A DNA stretch of 63,561 nt. Origin: Marinomonas gallaica (GTDB lineage: Bacteria > Pseudomonadota > Gammaproteobacteria > Pseudomonadales > Marinomonadaceae). The position numbers and the translations under genes were made by a program. The stretch lies in assembly GCF_001639745.1 (NCBI RefSeq), contig NZ_LTAX01000021.1, forward strand, positions 1 through 63,561. The letters run 5' to 3'. Shown one piece after another: positions 36,912-46,133 of this stretch; the first letter of the stretch is position 1; every line of letters begins with the position of its first letter. The notes beneath the pieces are model-generated. The model was not told the origin of the DNA. It did not search any database and worked only from the letters and a program-made list of their open reading frames with translations.

Positions 36912-38257
36912 CAAAGTGACTCCAAAAATCTAACAAATAACGCACGTTGTTTAGTGTTAAGGGATTTGTAAGCATTCTTACTGGCTTCGGCTTCGCCACC
37001 GTGCCAAAGAATAGCTTCTTCAATAGTGCGTGCACGACCATCGTGAAGAAAGCCATTGCGACCCGAAACAGACTCAGATAAGCCTATCCCCCAAAGCGGA
37101 GCAGTACGCCATTCTTGTGTCGAAGCGTTCAATACAGGAAAGCCATTGGCGAGCTCAGGGCCTAAATCGTGCAAAAGCATATCAGTAAACGGATAAAAGT
37201 CTCTATGACTCAAGGCGGTAAATTCTGAGGAACCTGTTGTGAGTTTTGGGGTATGGCAGCTACCGCATTCTAATCGATCAAATAGTTGCTTGGCATCTTT
37301 AAACCACGCTTGATCTAAATTACGCATGGCTGGTGGCATACTGAGTGCGACATAAGTATCCAAAACCGCCATTTGCTCTTTACTGACTTCTAAGTCATCA
37401 AGATGTTGACTGTTTCCGTTTGGCGCTTGCATGCAGTCAGTTTGTGCAACCGTACAGTCACCGCTAGGAAAGGGAAACAGTTCTGTCGATAAGCCAAGAT
37501 CACCATTAAACGCGGACTGGTTTTGCTCTTTCAAAGAGGGAACACTTGCTTTATGACCAAAGCGTCCAAGTAGCTTTTCGCCATTGCGTTCGATCCAATT
37601 AGGTTTGCCGCTGATGCCATTCTGATCGTGGTCGTCAGGGTCAGCATGCTCAAGAATGAGCGAGTCTGGCACTAAATTCAGTAGCCCCATACCAACCAGA
37701 GGCGGCGAAACACGCATAGAGAAGCCAGTTGATTCTTGAAAATCACCGTAATTCAACGAAAGCCATTCAAGCGAGGGCTTGCGCAACGTCACTTGATAGC
37801 CGTCGTCAAATGTCTCAATGGATTCTTGCCAATGGATTCGATAATCGCCTTCGGTTTTAACATTCGTTGCGCTGAGAGGGTGGAACTGACGGCCATACAT
37901 ATAATCGCCAATCACGCGATCCGTCGCAGCTTGATCAGACTTTCCTAAGCGAATAAAAAAAGAAGGAACGTCACTGCCTAATTGGTCGGTTGTCGGTGCA
38001 TGACCACGGCCACTGTTAACATGGCAACTGTGGCAAGAGCGTGCGTTAAAGAGTGGCCCTAAGCCATCGCTGGCGGTAGTAGAAGAGGGCGCGGGGACCC
38101 AAAGGCGCTCAAACATGCTTTGCCCTAAGTAAAAGGCTTGCTTGTCAGTGGCGCTAAGATTGGGGAACGGCTGTTGATACGCTTTGCTATCAGCCAGTGC
38201 TGAAGCACTGTAAAAGCACGCGAACAATGGAATTAACAAACTATAGCATCGAGTCAT
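36911..38257 (-). CDS. di-haem oxidoreductase family cytochrome (DUF1111)
   Basis: About 448 residues, exported by a signal peptide (LIPLFACFYSASALADS). Two c-type haem-binding CxxCH motifs are visible: RSCHSCHVNSGRG near residue 75 and ECGSCHTPKLT near residue 332. The family, once called thiol oxidoreductases, occurs with imelysins in Fur-controlled operons and is thought to take part in periplasmic iron redox chemistry. ATG 38257 begins the signal peptide; the frame runs to a TTG at 38272. Confidence 0.92.
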   Translation of the reverse strand: MTRCYSLLIPLFACFYSASALADSKAYQQPFPNLSATDKQAFYLGQSMFERLWVPAPSSTTASDGLGPLFNARSCHSCHVNSGRGHAPTTDQLGSDVPSFFIRLGKSDQAATDRVIGDYMYGRQFHPLSATNVKTEGDYRIHWQESIETFDDGYQVTLRKPSLEWLSLNYGDFQESTGFSMRVSPPLVGMGLLNLVPDSLILEHADPDDHDQNGISGKPNWIERNGEKLLGRFGHKASVPSLKEQNQSAFNGDLGLSTELFPFPSGDCTVAQTDCMQAPNGNSQHLDDLEVSKEQMAVLDTYVALSMPPAMRNLDQAWFKDAKQLFDRLECGSCHTPKLTTGSSEFTALSHRDFYPFTDMLLHDLGPELANGFPVLNASTQEWRTAPLWGIGLSESVSGRNGFLHDGRARTIEEAILWHGGEAEASKNAYKSLNTKQRALFVRFLESL

Positions 38258-38324
38258 AATCGTAACGCTCAAACGGCAAAAGGGGTGACTGAGTCACCCC
38301 TATAAAAACCTCAACAAGTATTCT

Positions 38325-39617
38325 TTAGAATACAGAGCTTGGGTTATCTAAGCTGTCAGAACCTTCAAGAGCGATGCCTTCAAGGTTCAACGCACGAATC
38401 ACTTCTTCAGTGGTGCGTGTTTGATCCACAAGCGAGTCAACAAAGTTCTGAACAAGCGCATTACCTGCTCTATTGTTCATCGCAATTAACACGTCAAACG
38501 TTTGACCTTGCTTAGCAGCGTCTACCATGGCTTGGCCAGCCGTTTCGGTAACATTAAGGTCTGCCTTCATTTCAACATCCAGTGCTGGATCTTGTTCAGC
38601 AACCAGAGCGGACAGTGATGGGCCTTTAACCCAGCTACCATCGACACGTTGGTATTCACCTAGGTAAACGTTCTTAATGCCTTTGGCATCATAGTAGTGC
38701 GACCAATGGGTATTATCAGAGAAACAATCGTGCTCTTCTTCAGGGTCATGCAGCATCAAGCCAAGCTTAGTGCGCTCTCCACCAAGTTCGCCGTACGCCA
38801 AACTGCCCATACCGGTTAGCATGGTGCTTAGACCTTCTTCAGGAGATTGCTCTTCTAGTGCAGTACGTGCTTCGCCACCATCTTTCCAAGCATCGGCCAT
38901 GTATTCTAGGTCGGAAACCAACAGCGCTGTCACAGCGGCCAAGTATTGACGGCGACGATCACAGTTACCATTGCTGCAGTTGTCTAGGTCGTAATCTGAA
39001 GCTGGGCGTTCACCCGCACCAGGTTTCGTGCCATAGAGATCTTGGCCCCATAGAAGAAACTCAATCGCGTGGTAGCCACTTGCGACGTTTGCTTCAATGC
39101 CATCTGCTTCTTGTAGGGAATCAGAAATTAATTTAGGTGTAATGGTTCTCGCATCGACCGTTTTGCCACCGATGACTAATGAAGAATTAGCGACGACGTT
39201 AGCAGTATAAAGCGGGTTAAGATCTGATTCTGAACCATATGAAGACTCAGAGACGTAATCAATTAAACCTTCGTCCAATGGCCAAGCATTTACTTTGCCT
39301 TCCCAGTCGTCCACGACCGCATTACCAAAACGGTACACTTCGGTTTGCTGGTAAGGAACGCGCGCAGCAATCCATGCGTCTTTTGCAGCTTGCAAGTTTG
39401 CTTCCGTTGGCTCTTCTAGAAACGTATCAATAGAAGACTGAAGTGTTTGTGCTGTTGTGAAAGAATCACCGTAAGCCGCTTCCGCAATGTCAGCATAGTG
39501 ATCGACAACAGAGCTTGCTGTCAGCACCGCATCATCAGATTTAACAGACTGAGTACCGCATGCAGTTAGCAGACCTGCGGCAACAAGTGCGGCAATCGGG
39601 GTCAATACTTTTTTCAT
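38325..39617 (-). CDS. imelysin-family lipoprotein (peptidase M75, IrpA-like)
   Basis: 430 residues. The lipobox LLTACG places Cys20 as the lipidated residue, so the protein is anchored in the outer or inner membrane facing the periplasm. The imelysin motif GYHAIEFLLWGQD (GxHxxE) at about 181-193 is intact, and PASDYDLDNCSNGNCDRRRQ is a characteristic loop. The family takes part in iron uptake. It is the first gene of the cluster (strong GGAGCAG ribosome site), with a Fur-like box upstream. Confidence 0.93.
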   Translation of the reverse strand: MKKVLTPIAALVAAGLLTACGTQSVKSDDAVLTASSVVDHYADIAEAAYGDSFTTAQTLQSSIDTFLEEPTEANLQAAKDAWIAARVPYQQTEVYRFGNAVVDDWEGKVNAWPLDEGLIDYVSESSYGSESDLNPLYTANVVANSSLVIGGKTVDARTITPKLISDSLQEADGIEANVASGYHAIEFLLWGQDLYGTKPGAGERPASDYDLDNCSNGNCDRRRQYLAAVTALLVSDLEYMADAWKDGGEARTALEEQSPEEGLSTMLTGMGSLAYGELGGERTKLGLMLHDPEEEHDCFSDNTHWSHYYDAKGIKNVYLGEYQRVDGSWVKGPSLSALVAEQDPALDVEMKADLNVTETAGQAMVDAAKQGQTFDVLIAMNNRAGNALVQNFVDSLVDQTRTTEEVIRALNLEGIALEGSDSLDNPSSVF

Positions 39618-39662
39618 TAATTACTGCTCCATATGCAAAATAATGTTGCATCAGCTTATTAG

Positions 39663-39682
39663 AAATGAAAATGATTATCAAC
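39663..39682 (-). promoter_or_regulatory. Fur box upstream of the imelysin operon
   Basis: ATGAAAATGATTATCAAC on the plus strand matches the Fur consensus (GATAATGATAATCATTATC) in most positions. It lies 45-65 bp upstream of the first imelysin gene, so repression by iron is expected. Confidence 0.75.
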
Positions 39683-39783
39683 GGTGCTTTCGTCTCTTTC
39701 TGGAAATAATTATGATCTAACGCATTAAATGCAAAAAAGAGTCAAATTTCAGCAGCGCTATACAGATGAAGCATTACAGCGTG

Positions 39784-40359
39784 TTACTCACAGGTTACAC
39801 CGAATTGACTCAGTGATTCTGTGGATAACGGGTATTGACAACTGGCATCGCGAAAGTGATTACCTGTTTCCCAAGAGATCGACACACTTTGCGGTGAGCT
39901 TTGTTGATAACTTGGAATGAAGCGATAAGAAGCCAGTACTTCGATCTCACTGTGAGGCCCCAATTCAACAGAATGGCCAATTAAACGCTGGCGCGTTGCC
40001 GGGTCATATAATGTGTAATCAGTAGTGTACTCTCGATTGCCACTTTCATGTTCAAAATACAACCAAATTTTTCGGTAGGTTACCGATTCTCTGCTGGGGT
40101 TTTTCAACGTGAATTTTGTGAAAATTTGCTGAGGCATGGTCAAAGATTGGCTGGCTTTCATAAACCCCGTGTTAGCATCTTGGTTTTTCCAAGGGCTGCC
40201 AGCACCAAAAGAGATGGTCGTAAGTTCAATGTTGGCTTTTGCAACAGAGTTGCTTGCAAACGCTAGCAGATCTTTGGTTGGCGCATAAAGCCCAACAATG
40301 ATGGCTGCGATTGCAAAACAAAAGGTTTTACCGCGTAAATAGTGGACTAAAGCGTTCAT
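39784..40359 (-). CDS. membrane-anchored protein of unknown function under paired LexA boxes
   Basis: 191 residues. One N-terminal hydrophobic helix (KTFCFAIAAIIVGLYAPTK) anchors or exports it. The rest is beta-rich and extracytoplasmic, with a Cys pair near the C-terminus (DASCQYPL and FGVTCE). No family is recognised. ATG 40359 follows AGGTGAATCT. Two CTG-N10-CAG LexA sites begin 14 bases upstream of the start, so the gene should be silent until DNA damage. It stands alone between the imelysin cluster and yhiN. Confidence 0.75.
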   Translation of the reverse strand: MNALVHYLRGKTFCFAIAAIIVGLYAPTKDLLAFASNSVAKANIELTTISFGAGSPWKNQDANTGFMKASQSLTMPQQIFTKFTLKNPSRESVTYRKIWLYFEHESGNREYTTDYTLYDPATRQRLIGHSVELGPHSEIEVLASYRFIPSYQQSSPQSVSISWETGNHFRDASCQYPLSTESLSQFGVTCE

Positions 40360-40372
40360 AGATTCACCTATA

Positions 40373-40406
40373 CTGTATCAATATACAGTACTGTATATAA
40401 AATCAG
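40373..40406 (-). promoter_or_regulatory. tandem LexA (SOS) boxes
   Basis: CTGTATCAATATACAG at 40373-40388 and CTGTATATAAAATCAG at 40391-40406 both fit the CTG-N10-CAG SOS box of gammaproteobacteria and are two bases apart. They sit immediately upstream of the 39784-40359 gene. Two adjacent sites usually mean tight repression. Confidence 0.82.
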
Positions 40407-40668
40407 TTAAAGGGCGCAAGGTTTTTCTTGACGAATTCTTGATCCTGCGTGGTTGTTGATGCAGAGCGAAGCACCCAAAGAAAATACTAAAAAACGCTTG
40501 CTTTAAAAAATACCGTTGATTTTTAAAGAAAAAAATGGAATTCCCACAGTGTTTTTCACGGTTTCTGTGGAAATAAACTGGAACGCCTTTTGCTTATCTA
40601 CGTTGCACAGTGCAGGCATATTTTTTGTCGCTTATGTATAATGCCCGTCCACACAAATAGGGGTAATA

Positions 40669-41850
40669 ATGGAACATTTCGACGTTGTCATCATCGGAGC
40701 CGGAGCATCAGGTTTGTTCTGCGCAGCGCAAGCAGGCTACCGTGGCCGTAAAGTTTTGGTGTTAGATCATGCCAATAAAGCCGGTAAAAAAATCCTCATG
40801 TCAGGGGGTGGTCGTTGCAATTTCACCAACTTAGACGCCGCCCCAAAACACTTTTTATCTGACAATCCATACTTTTGTATCTCTGCATTAAAGCGATACA
40901 CCTCCTATGACTTTGTTGAATTAGTAGACAGACATGGGCTCGAATACGTCGAAAAAGCACCCGGACAATACTTTTGTGAGCATTCTGCGAAAGATTTGCT
41001 CAACATATTGCTAACCGAGTGCGAATGGTCCGGCTCAGAAATCCGCCTAGACACTAAAATCAACACAATTGATCAGCTAGAAAACGGCTTTAAATTGGCC
41101 ACGAGTGGGGGACAAATTCAGTGTGAATCACTGGTTGTGGCTACCGGTGGTTTATCCATTCCAACACTTGGTGCAAGTGGTTTCGGTTATCAAATCGCTG
41201 AACAATTTGACCTCAAGGTTTTACCGCGCCGTGCCAGTCTCGTACCGATCACGATCCAGCCGACCATGAAAGAAAAGTTATCCACACTCTCTGGTATAAG
41301 TCTCGACATTGAAGCCACAGCGAATGGCGTGACCTTCAAAGAGCCGATGTTATTTACCCATCGTGGCATCAGTGGCCCCGCCATATTGCAGATCAGTAAT
41401 TTCTGGCAGCCGGGTGATGAATTACAATTAAACCTCTTGCCAGACATGGATCCCGATGCCCACTTTAAAGCACTGCGCCAAGACAAACCGAAACGTGCGC
41501 TAGAAACCGAGCTCAACAGCTTATTACCAAAACGCTTTGTTGAAGTTATGAAACAAGACGTCCCTTGGATGACCAAGCCCATGGCCGAGTTATCCAATGA
41601 GCAATTGGCGCAAGTGATCGAATACTTAACGCACTTTGATGTGCAACCCAACGGCACCGAAGGCTACCGTACCGCCGAAGTGACACTGGGTGGCGTCGAC
41701 ACCAACGAAGTCAGCTCCAAAACCTTTGAATGCAACAATGTAAAAGGGTTATATCTAATAGGAGAGGTGCTCGACGTGACCGGCTGGCTAGGGGGATACA
41801 ACTTCCAATTTGCATGGTCATCGGGCTTTGCAGCGGGGCAGTTTGTGTAA
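40669..41850 (+). CDS. yhiN: HI0933/YhiN (BaiN)-family flavoprotein; host gene of the transposon attachment site
   Basis: 393 residues. The FAD-binding motif DVVIIGAGASGLFCAAQAG opens the protein, followed by AGKKILMSGGGRCNFTN. The C-terminus GGYNFQFAWSSGFAAGQ is the most conserved part of the family. It is an NAD(P)/FAD-dependent oxidoreductase of uncertain physiological substrate. A ribosome site (AGGGG) precedes ATG 40669. The stop codon TAA at 41848-41850 lies inside the 5-bp repeat that marks the edge of the Tn7-like element, so the reading frame is intact but its native downstream region is displaced by about 21 kb. The conserved 3' coding end is the natural binding site for the element's TnsD. 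Confidence 0.94.
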   Translation: MEHFDVVIIGAGASGLFCAAQAGYRGRKVLVLDHANKAGKKILMSGGGRCNFTNLDAAPKHFLSDNPYFCISALKRYTSYDFVELVDRHGLEYVEKAPGQYFCEHSAKDLLNILLTECEWSGSEIRLDTKINTIDQLENGFKLATSGGQIQCESLVVATGGLSIPTLGASGFGYQIAEQFDLKVLPRRASLVPITIQPTMKEKLSTLSGISLDIEATANGVTFKEPMLFTHRGISGPAILQISNFWQPGDELQLNLLPDMDPDAHFKALRQDKPKRALETELNSLLPKRFVEVMKQDVPWMTKPMAELSNEQLAQVIEYLTHFDVQPNGTEGYRTAEVTLGGVDTNEVSSKTFECNNVKGLYLIGEVLDVTGWLGGYNFQFAWSSGFAAGQFV

Positions 41851-41851
41851 T
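41847..41851. repeat. target-site duplication, yhiN side (GTAAT)
   Basis: GTAAT here overlaps the yhiN stop codon and is repeated at 62820-62824. Five bases is the duplication length made by Tn7-family transposons. The alignment of the two ends leaves the outermost base of the left terminus uncertain by one. Confidence 0.7.
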
Positions 41852-41861
41852 GGATTCAAAC

Positions 41862-42039
41862 AATTAAACCGTATACTTTGTAATTAACCTTAAACTTTTG
41901 GCGAAAAAACTAGGAATTGCACCGTAAACTTTTCTAAGGCGAAAAATTACTAAAAAGCCTCAATCCCATACAGGGTAGGGGCTTTCGTGTTTTTGAAGCT
42001 AATTTTTTTAGAAACATGAAATTAGACCGTATAATTTTT
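41862..42039 (+). repeat. yhiN-proximal transposon end: four TnsB-type sites
   Basis: Direct repeats of a motif like AATTAAACCGTAAACTTTT lie at 41862-41879, 41882-41901, 41915-41934 and 42020-42039. The first three are tightly packed; the fourth lies behind a terminator hairpin. The same motif in the opposite orientation marks the distal end. Confidence 0.85.
41953..41994 (+). terminator. terminator carried inside the transposon end
   Basis: AAAGCCTC pairs with GGGGCTTT and CCC with GGG inside it. The sequence ends GTGTTTTT. A related hairpin occupies the same place in the second end at 62932-62977. It would stop yhiN transcripts from entering the element, replacing the terminator displaced by insertion. 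Confidence 0.75.
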
Positions 42040-42426
42040 ATGGATGCACAGGTTTAGTGCATCGAAAGATACTGTCCTAAACTTTGCTTGTTTACACGTT
42101 CCTTACTCCAACCCCCTATGATACATTAAGTATACGATCATATAGAGTCGGTAATACAGGCAGCAGGGTGTATGCAAGCAGATTTTTTTATATGGATAGA
42201 TAAGCTTGATCTTAAACTTCTATTAAGGATTCTATCCAATCAACACTATAAGTATTTAAATTTTATGAATTGTTAATTAATTTCTAATTTTAGGAAAATC
42301 AATCATAAATATTTAGGTCTAGATCTCGACTATACGATTATTAATTAAGTATCGATATATAACTTACAGTATTCTCACTTAGATCTATAAATTTCAAGGT
42401 CTATATTATATAAAAATGGAGTTAAT
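42040..42426. other. AT-rich gap between the transposon end and first cargo gene
   Basis: 387 bases of very low G+C with only a small TGCAC/GTGCA repeat near 42043. It probably contains the promoter of the following two-gene operon. No gene or clear promoter elements can be supported. Confidence 0.4.
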
Positions 42427-43641
42427 GTGATAATAAGTATTCTTGACAGGAAGGACGAAGGTAGCGCTAGATGCTATTTAGTTAAAGTTAATTTAAATGA
42501 TTATTTGGAGGAGCTTCCTGAGGATTATCAAGAATGGGATATACAGCGGGGAATTGTTACAAATAAATATCTTGATAGTATTCTTGATACCGTTATTAGA
42601 AAAAAACATATACCTCCTATGGTTCTGGTTGTTGATGAATCGCTTGAAAGCGATGAAGATTTTATTAAAATCAAAGAATATAGGATTCTTGATGGCCTTC
42701 AAAGAACATATCGATTAAAGACAATCCATAATAGTAATAGATTAATAAATGAACTTTATGAAAAAGGTTCAATTAATGATAGTTCTTCAATATCTTTAAC
42801 AAGAAAGTTTAAAGATAGAATAGCTGAAACAAAATCATCTGCAACTATAGTACGAAAATTAATTGATCACTATAAAGGTAAACAGGTTCTTTCAAATAAA
42901 GAACTTTTTTCGTCATCTCAATGGTTTGAGGTTTGGTTTGATCTAGATAAAAATGAGCAGATAAGAAAGATGCTGTTACTTAATGCTGGTCATAAAAGTG
43001 TTAGTAATAAGCATCAAATAGAAATTATTTTTCATAATTATCTTCAAGAAGTAGTAAATGAACTTGATTCTAAATTTAAAGTTTTAAAAGAAAGAGATAA
43101 AAGTTCTGTTGCTTCGAGTAAAAATAGAAATGTAGGTGAATTTCATTTCTCTAATATTATAACGACTATGTTGTCTCTTATATATGCTAAGCCTGTAACG
43201 GTAAACGCTGATTTTTTAAGTGGTTTTCAAGAGTCTGATGACGGATATTATGAATTAGGGTTTAATGAAATTAAAGAGCTATGCAGTTTGCTACTTGAAA
43301 TAGATTTGTCACTTCATGAATTTTACGGTAATAAATCTACGCAGTGGTTTGGTAGAGAAGTGGTTTTGAATGGTATGTTTGGTGCTATTGGTAAATATTC
43401 AGAGATTAATAAAATAAGTTTTTTAGACGCTCTAAAGAAATCTAAGGAAAAGATTGTTAGAGCCCCAGGTGCATTAAATATAGCTAATTTTGATGAAGGC
43501 AGAAAGTTACTATCATTGTCCAAGGTTAATGTTGGTCAGGTAACAAAAAAAGCTGTTTTTCAAGGCGTTCTTTCTGTGTTAGAAGGTAAAACTCTAGAAA
43601 TTAATTGGAGTAACTTATTTGGAGGGCTTGATGACAAGTAA
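42427..43641 (+). CDS. DGQHR/ParB-fold-like protein, first gene of a two-gene cargo operon
   Basis: 404 residues. The segment EWDIQRGIVTNKYLDSILDT, then VIRKKHIPPMVLVVDE and YRILDGLQRTYRLKTI, matches the layout of ParB/sulfiredoxin-fold families such as DGQHR (DndB) and DUF262, where DGQ-R-T forms the nucleotide or phosphate site; here it reads DGLQRT. The rest is helical. G+C is much lower than the chromosome, a sign of transfer. The start is GTG 42427 five bases after GGAG. The end overlaps the start of the next gene by 11 bases, so the two proteins are made together. In defence loci such a protein may sense or modify DNA and control a toxin partner; this is inferred. Confidence 0.7.
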   Translation: MIISILDRKDEGSARCYLVKVNLNDYLEELPEDYQEWDIQRGIVTNKYLDSILDTVIRKKHIPPMVLVVDESLESDEDFIKIKEYRILDGLQRTYRLKTIHNSNRLINELYEKGSINDSSSISLTRKFKDRIAETKSSATIVRKLIDHYKGKQVLSNKELFSSSQWFEVWFDLDKNEQIRKMLLLNAGHKSVSNKHQIEIIFHNYLQEVVNELDSKFKVLKERDKSSVASSKNRNVGEFHFSNIITTMLSLIYAKPVTVNADFLSGFQESDDGYYELGFNEIKELCSLLLEIDLSLHEFYGNKSTQWFGREVVLNGMFGAIGKYSEINKISFLDALKKSKEKIVRAPGALNIANFDEGRKLLSLSKVNVGQVTKKAVFQGVLSVLEGKTLEINWSNLFGGLDDK

Positions 43642-45004
43642 CTCACAAGTCCTATATGGAAGAATTGTTTCCATTCTAGAGCAATTACTAGATGAAGAAT
43701 TTGTCACGGAAGCCCTAGAGGAACTATCTGATAATGAACACGAAAACGAATTAACAGCGTTTGAAGTAATAGTTGATAAATTAGAAATTCATTTAAATAA
43801 TATAAAAGAACATCAAGCAGAGGATACTGTTTATAAAGAAATGGAAGATCTGAAAGGGTGCGTTTCTTCAATTACTGGTATTGATATTGGTGTGGATTAT
43901 CCTATCAATAAAAGTGAATCTTTAATTCTAATTGATTTTTTGTGTTATATATTCAGTAATATTGAAGAGATAGATTCAGATCTTGGTGAAATAAAATTTT
44001 ATGAATTTGAAATTATAAATAATTTGCCTGATCAAATTGAAAGTTTCTTTCATCATGATTTAAGCGACCTTAATCGATCTATGATGTTTTTCTCTGTATC
44101 AGATTCAATTCCTAGTTTAGTGGAGAAAGGTTTAAATCCTATTTTAGCAACAGTAATTATTTCATTTTTTTCTTATGGGAATGGTTCAAATAAGAATCTG
44201 ATAATGAAAAAATGCTCCGATGGGATGAGTAATGAAAAAGCTTTATCAATTTTGAAGCTTTATATGGTTTGTTCAGGTAGAAAGTTTCACTCTATCAGAG
44301 AAGTAGGTCAAAGAAATTTAAATCACTTCATAAGTAAAATAGATTTTCGTAATGATTACCAGCAGTTCAGCGAGAGTTTAATTGTACTTAGTGAATATAA
44401 TAGTAGAAAAGAAATTCTAAACAAATATATAAGTCTTTACCATCTGGTTGAAAACTTTATGTTTAAATACCCTCTAGTAAAATTAAATAGAGATAGAGGA
44501 GGTCAGATGTTTTCAATACGTGATTTTAAAGATATGTATAGTAAAATTGATACGTCTGAGCTTCAATCACTTGAGAATTTTTTAAAAGTTGCACTTGATA
44601 CGCCAAGTGGAACATCTACTCTTTATAATGATGTTTATGATAGATTTTTAAATTTAACATCTACAGGTTCAATGACTGAGAGTGATGTAAATAGTGTATT
44701 TAGTAAGTTTAATATCTCTACTAAAAAGAAAGTATATGAAGTCTCAGATTTTGCTAATTCAAACCAAAATACTAAAACTGAATTTTTAAAGATGACTGCT
44801 AAGTTAATATATGTTTTTAGAAACTCGATTGTGCATAATAAAGAAACAGAGTTTCATTTGTCCCATGAAACACTAAGTGATAGAGTTTGTGAATTCATGG
44901 AGAATTATCTGCTTCCAATGATGGAGGATGTTCTCTATAGTCTTCTTGTTGAACATAATGGTGTTGTTTGGTATAAACACCAAAACATTAGGCTTTTTGC
45001 ATAG
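43631..45004 (+). CDS. HEPN-motif protein, probable effector of the cargo operon
   Basis: 457 residues, mostly helical and acidic at the N-terminus (residues 10-70 are rich in Glu). Near the C-terminus KLIYVFRNSIVHNKETEFHL contains R397-N-S-I-V-H402, the RxxxxH (RN...H) signature of HEPN ribonucleases found in abortive-infection and toxin proteins. It is the only recognisable motif. ATG 43631 follows GGAGGGCTTG inside the 3' end of the upstream gene, so translation is coupled. The low G+C matches its partner. The likely role is an RNase effector held in check by the DGQHR-like protein, cutting host RNA on phage attack. Confidence 0.68.
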   Translation: MTSNSQVLYGRIVSILEQLLDEEFVTEALEELSDNEHENELTAFEVIVDKLEIHLNNIKEHQAEDTVYKEMEDLKGCVSSITGIDIGVDYPINKSESLILIDFLCYIFSNIEEIDSDLGEIKFYEFEIINNLPDQIESFFHHDLSDLNRSMMFFSVSDSIPSLVEKGLNPILATVIISFFSYGNGSNKNLIMKKCSDGMSNEKALSILKLYMVCSGRKFHSIREVGQRNLNHFISKIDFRNDYQQFSESLIVLSEYNSRKEILNKYISLYHLVENFMFKYPLVKLNRDRGGQMFSIRDFKDMYSKIDTSELQSLENFLKVALDTPSGTSTLYNDVYDRFLNLTSTGSMTESDVNSVFSKFNISTKKKVYEVSDFANSNQNTKTEFLKMTAKLIYVFRNSIVHNKETEFHLSHETLSDRVCEFMENYLLPMMEDVLYSLLVEHNGVVWYKHQNIRLFA

Positions 45005-45086
45005 CGCTCACAATATCTAGATTTAGTATTTTAATTGAATAAATGTAAACTATGTATTTATAATTAGATCTTGTAACTCTACTAAA

Positions 45087-46133
45087 AAGGTTTAATACAT
45101 CTTTATAGTAGAGTTATCCCGAAACTTTTTTCGTTACTCAGTAGAGGGGATTGTCAGCAGTCATTTGAGCTAGCTCCGTATTTAATTCGTGGCGCTATTT
45201 TGTCTCAAACAACATACAAATACCCTAAAAGGATAAGCTTTCAGTTCGACTTTCGAAGAGGCGTAACAGAAGAGGATTCGATTAGAGATGTAAGGTTGTT
45301 AATGCGTATTGCTGGAGATAATAGTTTTACTCCTATTGGAAGACCTGCAACAGATAAACAGTTCGAAATTTATGGTTTTGAATATCTATCTGGCATCATT
45401 ACTCTTGACTTAACAAATGCAGAGGTAGCCTCAAGCTTAAGAGAAGCTAACTATAATGATCCTATGGCATTATTTAATAGACTCTATAAGCTACAACAGC
45501 TTGGGGTGAAAAATTGGCAATATTCCTCAAGGGTACAGTTGTTAAAGGATAATTTTTATGGGACGATTAAAAAGCCGTTAAAGACAAGATTACCTTTATC
45601 AATAACTGAGCTTATATTGTCAGATGGCAGTGGAAAGAGTGTATGCCTGGATGACCTTTCTGATGGAGAGGCTCAATTAATAGAGATTCTCGCTACCGCA
45701 AAAATATTCAGTTCAAAGCAGACTTTATTCTTATTTGACGAGCCTGAGACGCACCTTAATCCATCATGGCGAACACACTTCTATTCTTTCGTCGAAAGTG
45801 CTGTAGGTGTTAGCAATGAAAAATCTCAATTACTTATTTCTACACACTCTCCTTTTATGATCTCATCGCTTGAAGCGAAATAATGTCTTTCAGTTTATTA
45901 GAGATGGAGATGGCCGAATCGAGATGGAAGTGGTACAGAGTGAAACCTACGGTGCTTCTTTTGATGTCTTAATTAAAGACCTATTTGATCTGCGCTCGCT
46001 AATTTCGCAAAGTGTAATCGATGAAATTCGTGAACAGTTAAAACATGGGGATGATCATTCCAGAGAATGGATTGAAGCAAACCTTGGTCTTTCAGCCGAA
46101 AAAGCATATTTAATAAGGAAATTAAGTCGGTAA
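45087..46133 (+). pseudogene. broken AAA/ABC-type ATPase (Septu PtuA-like)
   Basis: The frame is open from about 45087 but has no start codon or Walker A, so the 5' part of the gene is lost. What remains has the ABC-type signature LSDGEAQLIEIL, Walker B TLFLFDEPETHLNPSW and the switch His in LISTHSPFMISSLEAK. Right after EAK (45884) a one-base shift stops the frame. The next frame carries on with NVFQFIRDGDGRIEMEVVQS and ends in TAATG at the start of the HNH gene. The pair ATPase plus HNH nuclease is the layout of Septu (PtuAB) and related defences; here the ATPase is dead. Confidence 0.8.

Noticed and set aside
41846..41850. TGT at 41846 as the canonical Tn7-type 5' terminus
   Set aside because: This would start the element inside the yhiN stop codon. 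Its 5-bp flank (gtttg) is not repeated at the distal end, whereas GTAAT is.
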